From: Nematostella vectensis
Taxonomy: Eukaryota > Cnidaria > Anthozoa > Actiniaria > Edwardsiidae
Assembly: GCF_932526225.1 (NCBI RefSeq)
Contig: NC_064043.1
Span: forward strand, 2,315,501 to 2,379,500
DNA length: 64,000 bases
Reading direction: 5' to 3'
Below, one piece after another: positions 1 through 11,100 of this stretch. The first letter of the stretch is position 1; the number at the start of each line of letters is the position of its first letter. Both the position numbers and the translations under genes were made by a program. The notes beneath the pieces are model-generated. The model was not told where the DNA came from. It worked only from the letters and a program-made list of their open reading frames with translations, and did no database searches.

Positions 1-95
1 GGACATTGTACATTTCGTTGGAGTTTATCCACAACATGGCGACCTTGGTTGAAGATGGCGATGGTCAATTCCATGAGTTATCATGGGCAAACTTT

Positions 96-336
96 GCAAG
101 TCACGTGTCAGGAGACATAAAGATTATTGACCAAGACGATCTTATGAGCGTAAAAGGTAACAGGTTTTCATGGGATAAGTCACGTGTTAGGAGATATAAA
201 GATTATTGATCAAGACGATCTTATGAGCGTAAAAGGTAACAGATTTTCATGGGATAAGTCACGTGTTAGGAGATATAAAGATTATTGATCAAGACGATCT
301 TATGAGCGTAAAAGGTAACACATTTTCATGGAATAA
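96..336. repeat. 79-bp tandem repeat, three copies
   Basis: Three near-identical head-to-tail units start around 96, 175 and 254. Each contains a TCACGTG motif near its start and TATGAGCGTAAAAGG near its end. They are followed by a C/G homopolymer tract near 350-375. An open frame runs from position 6 into the array, but it resembles nothing I know and may be chance. Confidence 0.85.
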
Positions 337-1204
337 TAACAGGGGGTGTGCACCCCCCGGGGGGGGGGGGGGAGGGGGCAGATCCGGCCGGGTCTGGGGT
401 AATCTGAGAGAAAAGAGGCTTTTCTATTAGAAATGGTATATATTTTAGGGTTTCGCAAAAAGCGGCCGCAACGAGCCAACGCTTTCTAGATTATTCCGAC
501 TTCTAAAAGACGTTGTTATACAATTTGATACACAGTTCTAACGTTCTGTCATTTTTAGGGGTAATTGTTCGCTTTTGGGGTATTTTTAGGGTAGCAATTT
601 TTGGTGTGCATGTTTTTAAGGGTTATTTTTCAAACATTTACATCTCCGATATACTCGTTTATTGATCAAGGGGAAGGGGACATTTTGGCATAGGAAATTG
701 GAAGGCTTACCCTAGTCTCATAGGCTCACCCTAGTCCTATGAAAGACAAGAAAACGCCGAAATTCTATATCCTGTGTAAGACATTTTGTAAATTGGGGAA
801 ATATCATTACCCCATGTGAAATAGTTATGCAAACGTAATATTTTGGTCTGAAATAACAAGAAACAAAAAGCGTTCTATCGTTACTATATCAAACTCGCGT
901 CGCTGTGTAGATAATGTGGATAAAAAATGGATACCTATTTTTGGTAAATTAAAAAGCAAAAATGCATACCTTCTTTACGACAGAAAGCTCAAAATCCAAG
1001 CAAATGTGAGTTTTCTTTCCCATTCGATCAGAATCAAACAAACTTCCTATTTTTGATCAAGAGTAAGCAATAGTTAACCGGGTTAAGTGTGGCCGAGGGA
1101 GCGAATAATAAAAAAAAAGTTAGAGCTTGAGTCAGCTGTTTTTTTTTTTAAATAAATGAATTAAAAAAATATTGAATAAGCTTTGTACTCGATCTTTCTT
1201 TCAG
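337..1204. other. AT-rich stretch, no gene seen
   Basis: I see a poly-G tract, AT-rich sequence and the polypyrimidine/acceptor of the exon at 1205. No coding exon upstream of 1205 could be recognised, so the 5' part of the pentraxin gene is either farther upstream or not identifiable here. Confidence 0.5.
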
Positions 1205-3294
1205 CGCAAGAGAATAACTATGAAGTAGTTTTCCATTCTAAATCCGAGGAGAATTACGTGAAGTACGTGGGTATGTCGAACCTCCTTGCACTCACTTTGT
1301 GCCTGTGGGCGTGGTCGAGTGGGAGCACAGACGGGAAGCTCTTCGCGTACTCCGACGGGCAAGGAATAGAGATGGGAATGGGCATCGATAATGCTACAAT
1401 TCGCTTCAGAATCAACAACAGTATCCTTCTGTAAGTAAGGAAACATTGACTATTTGGCTTTCTTGTTCCTCGATTTGTTAGTCCGTCTGTTATATTCTAT
1501 CTATCGGAAGAAATATAGGATCAGTGAGTTTGTAATATTAAAAGATATCGTGTAGGAGTAAGTCCCAGAATCATTCAGCCCATAGGAACACGTAAAAATC
1601 GATTATCATTTGTTACATTGGTAGTAGTAACAATTAGATGCCTTATTGTGCCCGGGGAGGGGAGGGGGATGAGATAAAAAGGCCATCTACTTTTAGAGAT
1701 GCAGTGCATTAAGATAAAGGAAAAACGAGTCCATAAAAGTGTTTCTCACTAGGGGGTAGGGGGGAGTGTTTCTCACTATGGGGTAGGGGGGAGTGTTTCT
1801 CACTAGGACACTTGTGCAACACGATTGTCGCGCCTGTGTTTGACCCTCACACTCGTGGTGTGCTTGTGTTTGCGTTATTTTTTTGTGTGCTTGCTTCCCT
1901 GCTAGCAAAGGCCTCTTTTATTTGTATTTCGCTGGAAATACAAAGAAAAGAGGCCTATGCTAGCAGGGAATGTGCTTACGTATTGTTTCATCAATTTTTG
2001 TTTACAAGTGTCCTTAGTGTGTATGTAAAGTAATGACGCTTGCACAAAACGGACTGCATATTAGGCAATTTAATAGATTAGCTCGTCAGGACAATGAATC
2101 ATGAATTATCTCATTTTGATATTTCACAGTAACATTACTAGCATGACAGACACGAACACATCCCTCTGGCATCACGTGTGCGTTACATGGGAGGCAATAA
2201 ATGGGGCGTTTACCGCATACTACGACGGATATAAGAAAAATTCCACAATTGCCCCTCTCGGTTCGAAGATAAATGGAGGAGGGACCATCCTGCTTGGCCA
2301 AAGCTTCAAGGGTGAGTCGCCAGAAAGGCAAGAAATAAACGGAAACATGTCGACGGGTGCATGTGAATCACGTTACGTGATACCAATACCATTGGTGTGG
2401 TGGTATATGTCAAATGTGGTTGATTTTTTACAGCTGATTTATTAAGCTCTCTTATCCTCTGCTTCTAGGCAAGATATCGCACTTTGACATATGGGACATG
2501 GCGATGGAGAGCGTGTCGGTCGCACAGCTTAGCACGGGCTGCGGAACTTGGTCTGGAAATGCACTCAACTGGTACACGCTTAGACGCGATGCCAGTTTCA
2601 TTGGCGATATATCGATCAAGCAATTTTCGTCATGTGATCTTCCTGGTAAGATTTAAACGAGATTTTTTGTCCAGGCTGGGTTGTGTTGTTTCGAACCCTT
2701 ACAAATAAAATTTGTCAGAGATAAAAAAATAACATTTAGCTTATTGTACACTTGATCGCTGTTGCGCGACGTTTCCAAAATTCAAATGCTTGTTTTGCTC
2801 TATTGGAATAATAGTGCGGCGTATTTGGTTTGATTGGCTAGGCGGTATTCCGATGAAAACAAGGGTTTTAGATTTAGAGATGCCACGCAACAAAATAGCG
2901 CCAGTGGGTTGATCAGATAAACGTCCAAGGACCGATTTTTAGTAACAAACAACAACCATACAATCCAGGACGGGAAGCGGAGATTGCGAACACTGAATGA
3001 CTAAGTCCAATGTACCACAGGTATACCGAAGCGTTGATTATATCCTGTTGTTTTGCTTAAGGGCTGGTTGTTCTGTCAAGCCGCAATGAGCACTGTGAAA
3101 AGTTTCAAGTCTGTAATGCAAAACCACGGGCTTTGTTTGACGTCGGACGTGACGGCACGGGCAGGAAGTGGCGATGCTACGCCCCATCTGCAGTTACCAA
3201 GACAACCCTCAACCAAGGCGTCAAGTACAACGTAGCTTTGAACAGTACCTGTTATCGCGATGAAAATGAAGCCCTCGTGAAGATAAACGACTAG
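1205..3294 (+). CDS. pentraxin (LamG-like) domain protein, 3' exons
   Basis: Four exons join in frame with GT-AG borders: 1205-1430, 2130-2311, 2469-2645 and 3062-3294 (TAG). The first three spell a pentraxin fold. Exon 1 has LTLCLWAWSS. Exon 2 has WHHVCVTWEA, close to the pentraxin signature H-x-C-x-[ST]-W-x-[ST] apart from the last residue, and ends in the glycine-rich GGGTILLGQ strand. Exon 3 has the ISHFDIWD and GCGTWSGNALNW strands. Exon 4 adds a cysteine-containing tail (C-x5-C...C...C) and a stop. Pentraxin/LamG domains are usually secreted or extracellular calcium-dependent binding modules; ligand and full architecture are unknown because the 5' exons are missing. Exon 4 has a decayed duplicate at 23.9 kb. 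The domain call is strong; the inclusion of exon 4 rests on splice phase and the open frame. Confidence 0.8.
1895..1970. repeat. near-perfect 36-bp-arm palindrome in pentraxin intron
   Basis: TTCCCTGCTAGC at the left is mirrored by GCTAGCAGGGAA at the right, and the arms continue inward through AGGCCTCTTTT to a GCTG loop near 1931-1934. It would form a long hairpin. It lies between pentraxin exons 1 and 2 and could be a small foldback element. Confidence 0.85.
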
Positions 3295-4315
3295 CAAGCC
3301 TCACGTAAACAGTGCCAACACATATTGCTGGGACGCTACCGTGCTAGCATTATCTGGGACTATGGGAAATGCGAGTGTGTTAGGGGGCACTCGTTACTTG
3401 CAAGTGTTACTCACCCGGGAGGAGTACCATTCTAACACGTCACTTAGTATCCGAGCATCATGTGTAGCACGAAGAGTACGCAGCACAATGAGTAAACATC
3501 GACCCGGATTTCTAGAGAGCTTCTTGCACCGCTGAAAGGCCAAAAGCGCGATGAACTAAAAGAGCTAGTATAGCTGCTCATACTATTACTTCAGTTTGAC
3601 TAGCCACGGAACCCAGGGCAAAACAATGCAAGCAAGAAAAAAACACTTTTTCCCCACTATATTGGTGCTGTTTACAAAAGGCTTGAGTGGCGCATGCGCA
3701 ATGCAGAGGTAAAACAAAGATATAAACTTAACGCTGACCTTATTTCAATAATAAATAAATTTATCAACGACTTTTTTCCTCGAAGCCGTCTGACGCAATC
3801 AATCACCAAAGCCAAAATTTTGCGCTTTCCACCTCAGTAAGTTCTTATTCGTAAAAATATGTTACACCTCTGTTTGCTAAGTGCATTTCTGATTTTATTA
3901 CTCGACCACTTTTAGTAGCCAAGGGGAGCTTTAAACACCTATTAGATGTACGAGAAAAGTTATTAAGTCGGAAAGACATTCGGTTTTTACTATATTTCCA
4001 TTCATTACTCTCCATTTATAGCCTGTTAGCCGGCTCTTCTGAAATCCTGTAGAAGGGATTCGGTCTTTTCACATGTCCCCCTTATCCGTTTGTTAATGCA
4101 ACTTATAATATACCGAACAGAATATGTCTCGTCGTATTGTAAGAAGCCGTCAGGAAATAGACCCATTATCCTACTTACATTCAACTGTAGTGCTTATAAT
4201 ATTGTCCCAGGCGTTTATACCCGGATTTTGGGTCGGGTGTCCGGTGATGGGTAAGAGTGGTGACACAGGAAACCCTTGCTCTGTTCCCGGTTAATCTCCG
4301 AGACAGGTAACCGGG

Positions 4316-4512
4316 TAGCCTCCTCCGCAGGCAACTCATAATGAAAAGGACGGAAAGAATGGGTTACTTGTGGTGAAATTGCGGAAGAGGGAGACTAAGG
4401 AGAAGTAGAGAGGGAAATCAGTGCTTCCGGTTTGTCACTTCCGTTTTTTTGCCACAGGAAACCCAATCCTTTTTTTCTTTTATGGTCTTTGAGGTGCCTG
4501 CGGAGGAGGCTA
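4316..4512. mobile_element. 197-bp MITE with 9-bp target duplication (MULE-like)
   Basis: The terminal inverted repeats start TAGCCTCCTCCGCAGGC at 4316 and end with the reverse complement at 4512. Both ends are flanked by GTAACCGGG (4307-4315 and 4513-4521), a perfect 9-bp direct repeat. Nine-bp duplications are typical of Mutator-like elements, which is the basis for the family suggestion. It has no coding capacity. Confidence 0.8.
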
Positions 4513-5467
4513 GTAACCGGGTAAGATCGCCTGGCACTTAGCTGATGACACATGATTTCCAGAGGCAGAGTTATAATACTAGAGTCGGCTGGTCAATTAT
4601 CAAAACCGCAGCTTGACTAAAGCCCTCGGTATTCAGGTTTAGTGACCATAGGCACTCTAAATACACAATTGCTTTCTGAAGTATATGCTGTTACCAGGGA
4701 AAATAAGACGTTCAGTGTGGTGACTAGTGGTTTGACGGATTGGTGAAATCTTAACGGATAAGGGCGGCCCCTAGCCCCGCTAGAAATCCACCTAGGTCGA
4801 GTAACAGCACATATACGGAAAGCAAAGAGTGATATCAGCACAAGATATATCATACGCGCGCACCTAGGCTGAAGGGTGTGTGCAGTCATGCGTATCAATA
4901 TTTGAATAAGGAAAGGATTTGACGACCCTAAATGACCTGTTTGGATATTTACCTGAGCGAGAATAAAACTACGCGTGATGGGCGGCCAGTGTTGAACAAG
5001 ATGACTGCGCACGCATCCCCCCTGTGTAAGCGCTTGGAGCACTCACAAAAATAACAATGTATAGGACGGAAAGAGAAGGCCTAACGTGAGCTGTACCTTT
5101 TTGTGAAATACAATAAAAATATACACCACCCCACGGAGTGGCGCTTTTTATCATGATCATTTGACTTTGCTAGACTTCTTCGATAACGTGGCGCTGGCTT
5201 TTTTTTTCTCGAGGAGGAAGGTTTTTAGAGAAGAGGACCTAATAGTGAGAGGGAACCGCCCGTTTTTCACACTAGTTATTTTTTAGCCCTTGTCTCATGA
5301 TGATGACTTACTAGTATATTAGTATATTATATTATATTGCTTGCCTCTAAATAAATGCATTCGAACCAAGCAAGGACCACTTGTGCGTGTTACGCGTGGG
5401 GTTCGAATTCAGGGCAGTTCAGCTTATAATCAATTTTTTTATGTAAAACCCGTGCTTTCTACGTGAG

Positions 5468-5586
5468 GGACGGTGAATCCCTCGTTTTCTCGGATAAGGA
5501 CGTTCAGCCGGAGTTCTCGCACACCATTGACCTTAAATGGGGGACGTAGGAGGGCTGAGGACGCTGGCCCGTGGTACCATCTTCAG
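5468..5586 (+). other. exon candidate, duplicated at 25950-26071
   Basis: This stretch is bounded by AG|GG at 5467/5468 and CAG|GTAC at 5586/5587, and is open in the frame encoding [15 protein letters not shown]. The second copy has one synonymous change near the start (ACG/ACT) and a 3-base insertion that keeps this frame. A second frame, ending in LKWGT-stop, is also open. The protein is not recognised, and the exon could belong to an old transposon or a duplicated gene. Confidence 0.3.
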
Positions 5587-5620
5587 GTACCAACTCACTC
5601 CTTTTTTCGACTTTGCAGCG

Positions 5621-6712
5621 AAAGATTGCAGGGAAATTCTGATCTTTTGGATCATTTTCTTCGAAAGATGTGTTTAGAAATTATTCTTCTATGGCATACA
5701 TGATTTTGAAGGGAAAAGCTTTCTGTTTTCTGCCGAAAAAGTTGCCTCGAAGAGTCGAATGTGTGTTTGCCTGGGCGCGGAGCTCCCTACCCTGTTGTAT
5801 TTTATTACGAGTGGAGATGAGGTAAACCGAGTTGAGGGACGAAAATCGTCTAAACCGTTATGGATCACGGCTAAAACGGAACCAGATCAATCTATGACAA
5901 CCACTTCAAGAAACTGGCTTTATTACATATATATTCGGTAAACAAATAAAAGATAATATTCGATACACGAACATTTCGTCTGGTTTGCCCTTCCGTTTTC
6001 TTGTTTGCAAATGGTTTTGTTTATGTGCGTTTGAGCTAAAGAATCTACTTTCTTTTTGAGGTAGGAATAATGCTTCTCCAAATAACGATAAAAAGACGGT
6101 TGTGTTTTTAAATCTATGCAATGAAGCTACGGCAAGTATTCGAATTCTTTTTCAGATTTAATTTTCCGCGCGCTCGAAGGTTTGTTTACACATCATTTCT
6201 CCTCTACGATGATATTTTTTGAGATAGTTGTATTACTGTCTGAAGGTCATTAGTCCTTTTTCCTCCAGGAAATAAATTATTTTTGTGCTTCTGTGAAATC
6301 TTGAAAAATGGCGCCTTTGCGAGTGTGATCCTCTCGCTTACAACAACGCGTGAATTATAACTTTTCTATCTGGTATAATCTTGAAATAAAATCCATTTTG
6401 CACACCTCCTCATCGGAAATGTGTGGAAATGGCGTGGTTTCGGAGTTTTCTAGCTCAGACGTTTTTTCGTTTAAGGTGGACAACAGTCTATTCTTTAGCG
6501 TATTATAAATAGTATAGATTGCGTTTTACTGGCCCTCCGATAATTCAGTGTAAACTGCGAACGGGTTTAAAATAAAGTAGCATTATATTCTCTACCTTAT
6601 TGCAAATCGATGACGTTTCATTTATCAACATAGCGATTTGTTCGGAGACGATTTCGTCTTAAAACAGATAAAGCAATTAAGGTAAATATCTCAAGCTATT
6701 CATGAGTGTCAA
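5621..6712. other. no gene seen
   Basis: AT-rich intergenic sequence with scattered short open frames that show no domain, splice context or repeat structure I can recognise. Confidence 0.4.
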
Positions 6713-7704
6713 GGGGGTCGTTTCTCGAAACTCCCGGTAATTATCGGGCCCGTGAGGGTACCGGGAGAGTTTTCGATACACCAAAAACTGGAAATCGACT
6801 CTGCCAAATTTTCGTCTTTAATAAGACTTCTTCAGGGCAGACTTAAGAAGGTGAATCGTTACAAGCTTATTTACATCAGAATAGTGGCGCGAGACGCAAA
6901 AACATTACAACTGGCAAAAACGCGCATTTTCTAGAATAGCGCGCGACAGTTTGGGCTTTTTGATTCTATGGGAGAGTTTTCGGGATACTTTTTCCGGGCG
7001 AGGAAGAGCGTTTCTCAAAGCTAGCGGTAGCGTCCCGTTTACGGGTTCCCGATAAGCAAATTATAATTTTCAGAGTTAATGAATAGATTGGCTAATAATT
7101 ATTGAATATCAATAAAAATCGTAGATTCGTCGATCTCTGTAGACAACTGGTACCCCAAACACTGCTGTGGCACAAAGAACAAGTAGATAAAGTCTCATTT
7201 TGTAGCGAAGTTCCAATACCTTCGCAAATTTGTTTGCATTTTTTTTAGGAGCGCGGTGACAGCTAAATGTCAAATCATTTGACAGAAAAGAAACCTGATT
7301 GGCTGGTAAGGAATCCCATAAAATGATGTTAGGCGTGATTGGACCACTTCTTTCCGGGCAGTGATATGGTTAAGTGATGAAAATTCACTACAACTTGACA
7401 CAACTTGATAATGCACCAAATTGGATAGTTCAACTTGGCCAATTCTAGATGATTAGTTAATCTATAAATTCAGCTGAAAATATTATGGGAAAACATCGTT
7501 TTGGGTATCAATTATCTCATTTAGTAATTCCCGATAAGTTAACGGGAACTCTTGAGCTTCCGTAAGTTATCGGGCGAGTTACCGGGATTTTTTCCGGGCC
7601 CGACAATAACGGGCGTTTTGAGAAACACCCGTAAAGTTTATCGGGGACTTACCGGGTGACTTTCCGGGTTTCCGGGTTTATCGGGACTTTTGAGAAACGA
7701 CCCC
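6713..7704. mobile_element. about 1-kb non-autonomous TIR element
   Basis: The left end reads GGGGTCGTTTCTCGAAACTC (6714 on) and the right end is its imperfect reverse complement (to 7704, AAACGACCCC). Internal sequence repeats the CCCGGTAA/TTACCGGG theme around 6730-6790, 6960-7060 and 7530-7680, so the ends are composite. No transposase frame and no clear target duplication were seen. Confidence 0.65.
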
Positions 7705-7724
7705 TAGAGCACAGTGATTGCATG

Positions 7725-7810
7725 CATTTTATAACTGGGCTACCACAGGTAACCCAGTAAAAACAGTTGCATTTTATAACTGGGCTACCACAGGTATCCC
7801 AATAAAAAGA
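7725..7810. repeat. short tandem duplication (about 44 bp x 2)
   Basis: The block GCATTTTATAACTGGGCTAC followed by CACAGGTA occurs twice in a row, with small differences in the second copy. It lies in the 5' flank of the P450 gene, with no evident function. Confidence 0.7.
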
Positions 7811-8197
7811 AACCTAGTTTGTGCGATGCACCCGGAAATAATCCTCACATTGCAATCATGTAGCCTTGGGCTGTCTGTGGTTGAACGTTGTTATGTAACC
7901 ATCGCCAATTCGAGAAAATCCGGAGCCCCCCGAACCTAAATCATCTACAGATTAAATTAAGTCAATTTAAAATGGATTTCATAGTCAAAGTGTCGTAGCT
8001 TCCCCGCCGAGAGTCGTTTACTGAGCTAAAGTACATTGCGTGAGAGAGATCAGAATGACTGCGTAAGAGACTTAAAAAACAGGCGTGTTTTCTATTGTTG
8101 CGTAACAAACAGAGTAAGCCTAACATCATTAGAGCAACTTCAACAATTCACGCGAGACAAGCAAGGCAGCACCGGCACAACGTATTTTCTCCAAAAT

Positions 8198-11100
8198 ATG
8201 AGATATTCTGCGGCCGGTAGGCCTCGACTGATGAGCCGAGTTCTTAGAACTATTTCTGCTAGAGTTCTACGAACACAAGCATTACAAGGAAGTGTTTTTA
8301 GATACTCGACAAAGGCATACAATCATGACGCTATGGACATACGGCCATTTCAAGAGATTCCCGGTCCTAAAGGCCTTCCATGGATAGGATCGATTCATGG
8401 TTATATCTTGAAAGGCGGAGTTTCCAAACTCCATCTTCTTCACCAAAGCTATTTCAAGAAATACGGACCAATATATAAGGATCATTTAATGGGAACAACT
8501 ACAGTCAGCATCTCTGATCCGGAGGATATCGCGAAAGTCTTTCGCAACGAGGGAAAGTACCCAGAAAGGACTGCTGATTTAGGTGCACTACAAAAGCACA
8601 GAGAGAAAACAAACCAGCCCCCAGGCGTTGCATATGCGTAAGTTCAGAATTGCTATGAGTTGTGTTTTTCTTCTGTTATCCTTCTCGTACCTGGTGGCAC
8701 AACAAATCTTTATAATTTATTTAGAAAATAATTCATCGTATGAACAACAACACAAGGTAATTTAATTGTTTATTATTCACAGTGGTTATATGCTCGACAG
8801 TCGGGACAGGTCTTGGATGGACTAAATGCCCGACAGTTTTCAATTTATTCAAATAACCCAGTAAATTCTTACTAGTGAGTTCAAAGTGTTCTATATTTTG
8901 TTGAGAAAGGGCAAGCGAATCTGAATTGAGCTTTATTATTCACAGTGGTTATATGCCCGACAGTCGGGACAGGTCTTGGATGGACTAAATGCCCGACAGT
9001 TTTCAATTTATTCAAATAAACCAGTAAATTCTTACTAGTGAGTTCAAAGTATTCTATATTTTGTTGAGAAAGGGCAAGCGAATCTGAATTGAGCTTTATT
9101 ATTCACAGTGGTTATATGCCCGACAGTCGGGACAGGTCTTGGATGGACTAAATGCCCGACAGTTTTCAATTTATTCAAATAACACAGTAAATTCTTACTA
9201 GTGAGTTCAAAGTATTCTATATTTTGTTGAGAAAGGGCAAGCGAGTATGAATTGAGCTTTTCTCAACAAATATAGAATACTTTGAACACACTAGGAAGAC
9301 ATTTGAATAAATTAAAAACTGTCGGGTATTTAGTCCATCCAGGACCTGTCCCGACTGTCGAGCATATAACCACTGCGTTTATTATTACACTTATTTAGCT
9401 GCCAGTAGCCATCAAAAAACCGAGCTCAATCAATTTGGGCTTCCTGTGAAACAAGCCGCCATCCTGGAAACGAAATCTCCGTCCCCTCCCCAGATCGTCA
9501 ATTAGTAGTTATGAGTTGGCTCTACAGCTTCGATTTGGACGTTGTCTTTCAGTACCAAGATTTGGGCTCCCTTTGGCAGTCTGCGATACAAAAGCGGTCC
9601 TATCTCGTCCCCAGAGCCTTTCTTATTCCTGCGCATGCGTCGCCAAACGAAGGGCTCTGGGAAACTCCACATCGCTGCTGCTAAAATCTTGCAGCAAAGT
9701 GATCACAGCGCATGCTCGGAAAATGGCGCACTGGGCCTTGGTCAGTCTCGCTTAAGCTATTAGCTTTTCTAGAAAGTTATTAAAACCTTTAACTTATATC
9801 AATCCAGCCAAAAGAATCTTTCAAATTCTGAAAAGAGAACTGAATTTGAAAATTAAATTTTCTACAGATCTTTGAAAATTTTCCTGGCCTCGCGAAAGGA
9901 AGAATAATTCCAAGTTTTGGCGGGGAAATCTAAAACAACGTATTTCCCTTAAAACCGTTAAAATTCAGAGACGGCAATACCACAAAATATTGGCGAGAAG
10001 TGTTTTCTATTGCCATGCTGCCCGCGATTAAGCGAAGGATAATTTATAGCAGAGAATTATATGCGAAAAAAGAAAATATCGTTTTGTTGTAGGTTTCAAA
10101 AAAACGCGCGCTTGTGAGAATGTCGCCATTCTTGATTGCGAACGCAGCGCGCGCGGACAATGCAAAAACAATTCATAGACTGCAAATTATCTGCAACATT
10201 TTGCAGATTTGTTTTTTCTGAAGTTTAAAAAAATAATCATTTGATTACCTGGTTGAGATACGGATTTGAGTTATTCACGCGAAGCGAAAGATTATACAGT
10301 CGTTTCACAAAAGGTTGTCATCAACGGGCTTTGCGACTACGCGACAAGCCCGCATGTAAGCATGCATATATTAGCCACCGCTACACCGTCTAAGTCTGCA
10401 GTTATACAGTGCGGCAGAGCGCTCTTGGACAACGTTTATTGAAAAAGCTGTATGGTCTTTAAAGCAGAGAAACCTCTTTCTTCGTTTGGGAATAGCGCGT
10501 AGTCAATCAAACGAAACAATCAAAACCAGACAAACCGCCCCAAAGCTTTTGTCTGACTACGCGCTATCCCCAAACGAGACAAGGATTTTGGATTCGCAGA
10601 GGTCGCAACAACGGATTTGGCTATAAGGGCAGACAATCCTTTCAAATTTCTAAAATGGCGGGTAAAAAATAAGCATTTAGTAGATCTCTGTGTTATTTGA
10701 TGAGATGAATTTAAGCTTAATATATAGGGAAATGTAAAATCATTCTGAATAATCTCCTTTGTCTGTCTTGCACATATCAGACATATTTTTTTTTAATTCG
10801 ATACCTGGTTTGCCGTATTTTCTATTTTGGGTTTATTTTTCCACAGCAATGTCCAGTCCAGAGCTACTATAAATGCAAATCATAGCACCAGAAATAAGAC
10901 AAAATTTATTTCTACATGATTTTAAACCAAGGCAAACACAGCCATGGAGGAGACAGATTCTTCAGAAATCAGAGGGCTCAATTGAATACTGCAGTGTACT
11001 TTTGTACAAAATCGTTTGTAAGGGAGAGGCAGGAGATTAAATACTGTATAGTACACTATATTTTAATGCATGTACAGTAATCATTTCAATAGCTATTTTA

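Larger units (their letters stand above)
3062..5620. repeat. segment duplicated at 23.9-26.1 kb (copy 1)
   Basis: Three blocks recur in the same order and orientation: about 3065-3330 with 23910-24190; about 4780-5400 with 24360-24950; and about 5440-5600 with 25930-26085. The intervening DNA differs; for example, the DSTYK last exon lies inside copy 2. This is an interrupted segmental duplication. Apart from pentraxin exon 4 and the exon candidate at 5468, I see no gene in 3295-5467. Confidence 0.75.

Noticed and set aside
4617-5160. Minus-strand frames repeated at 24558-24749
   Set aside because: Conservation between the two places is explained by the recent segmental duplication; stops and shifts differ and no domain is seen.
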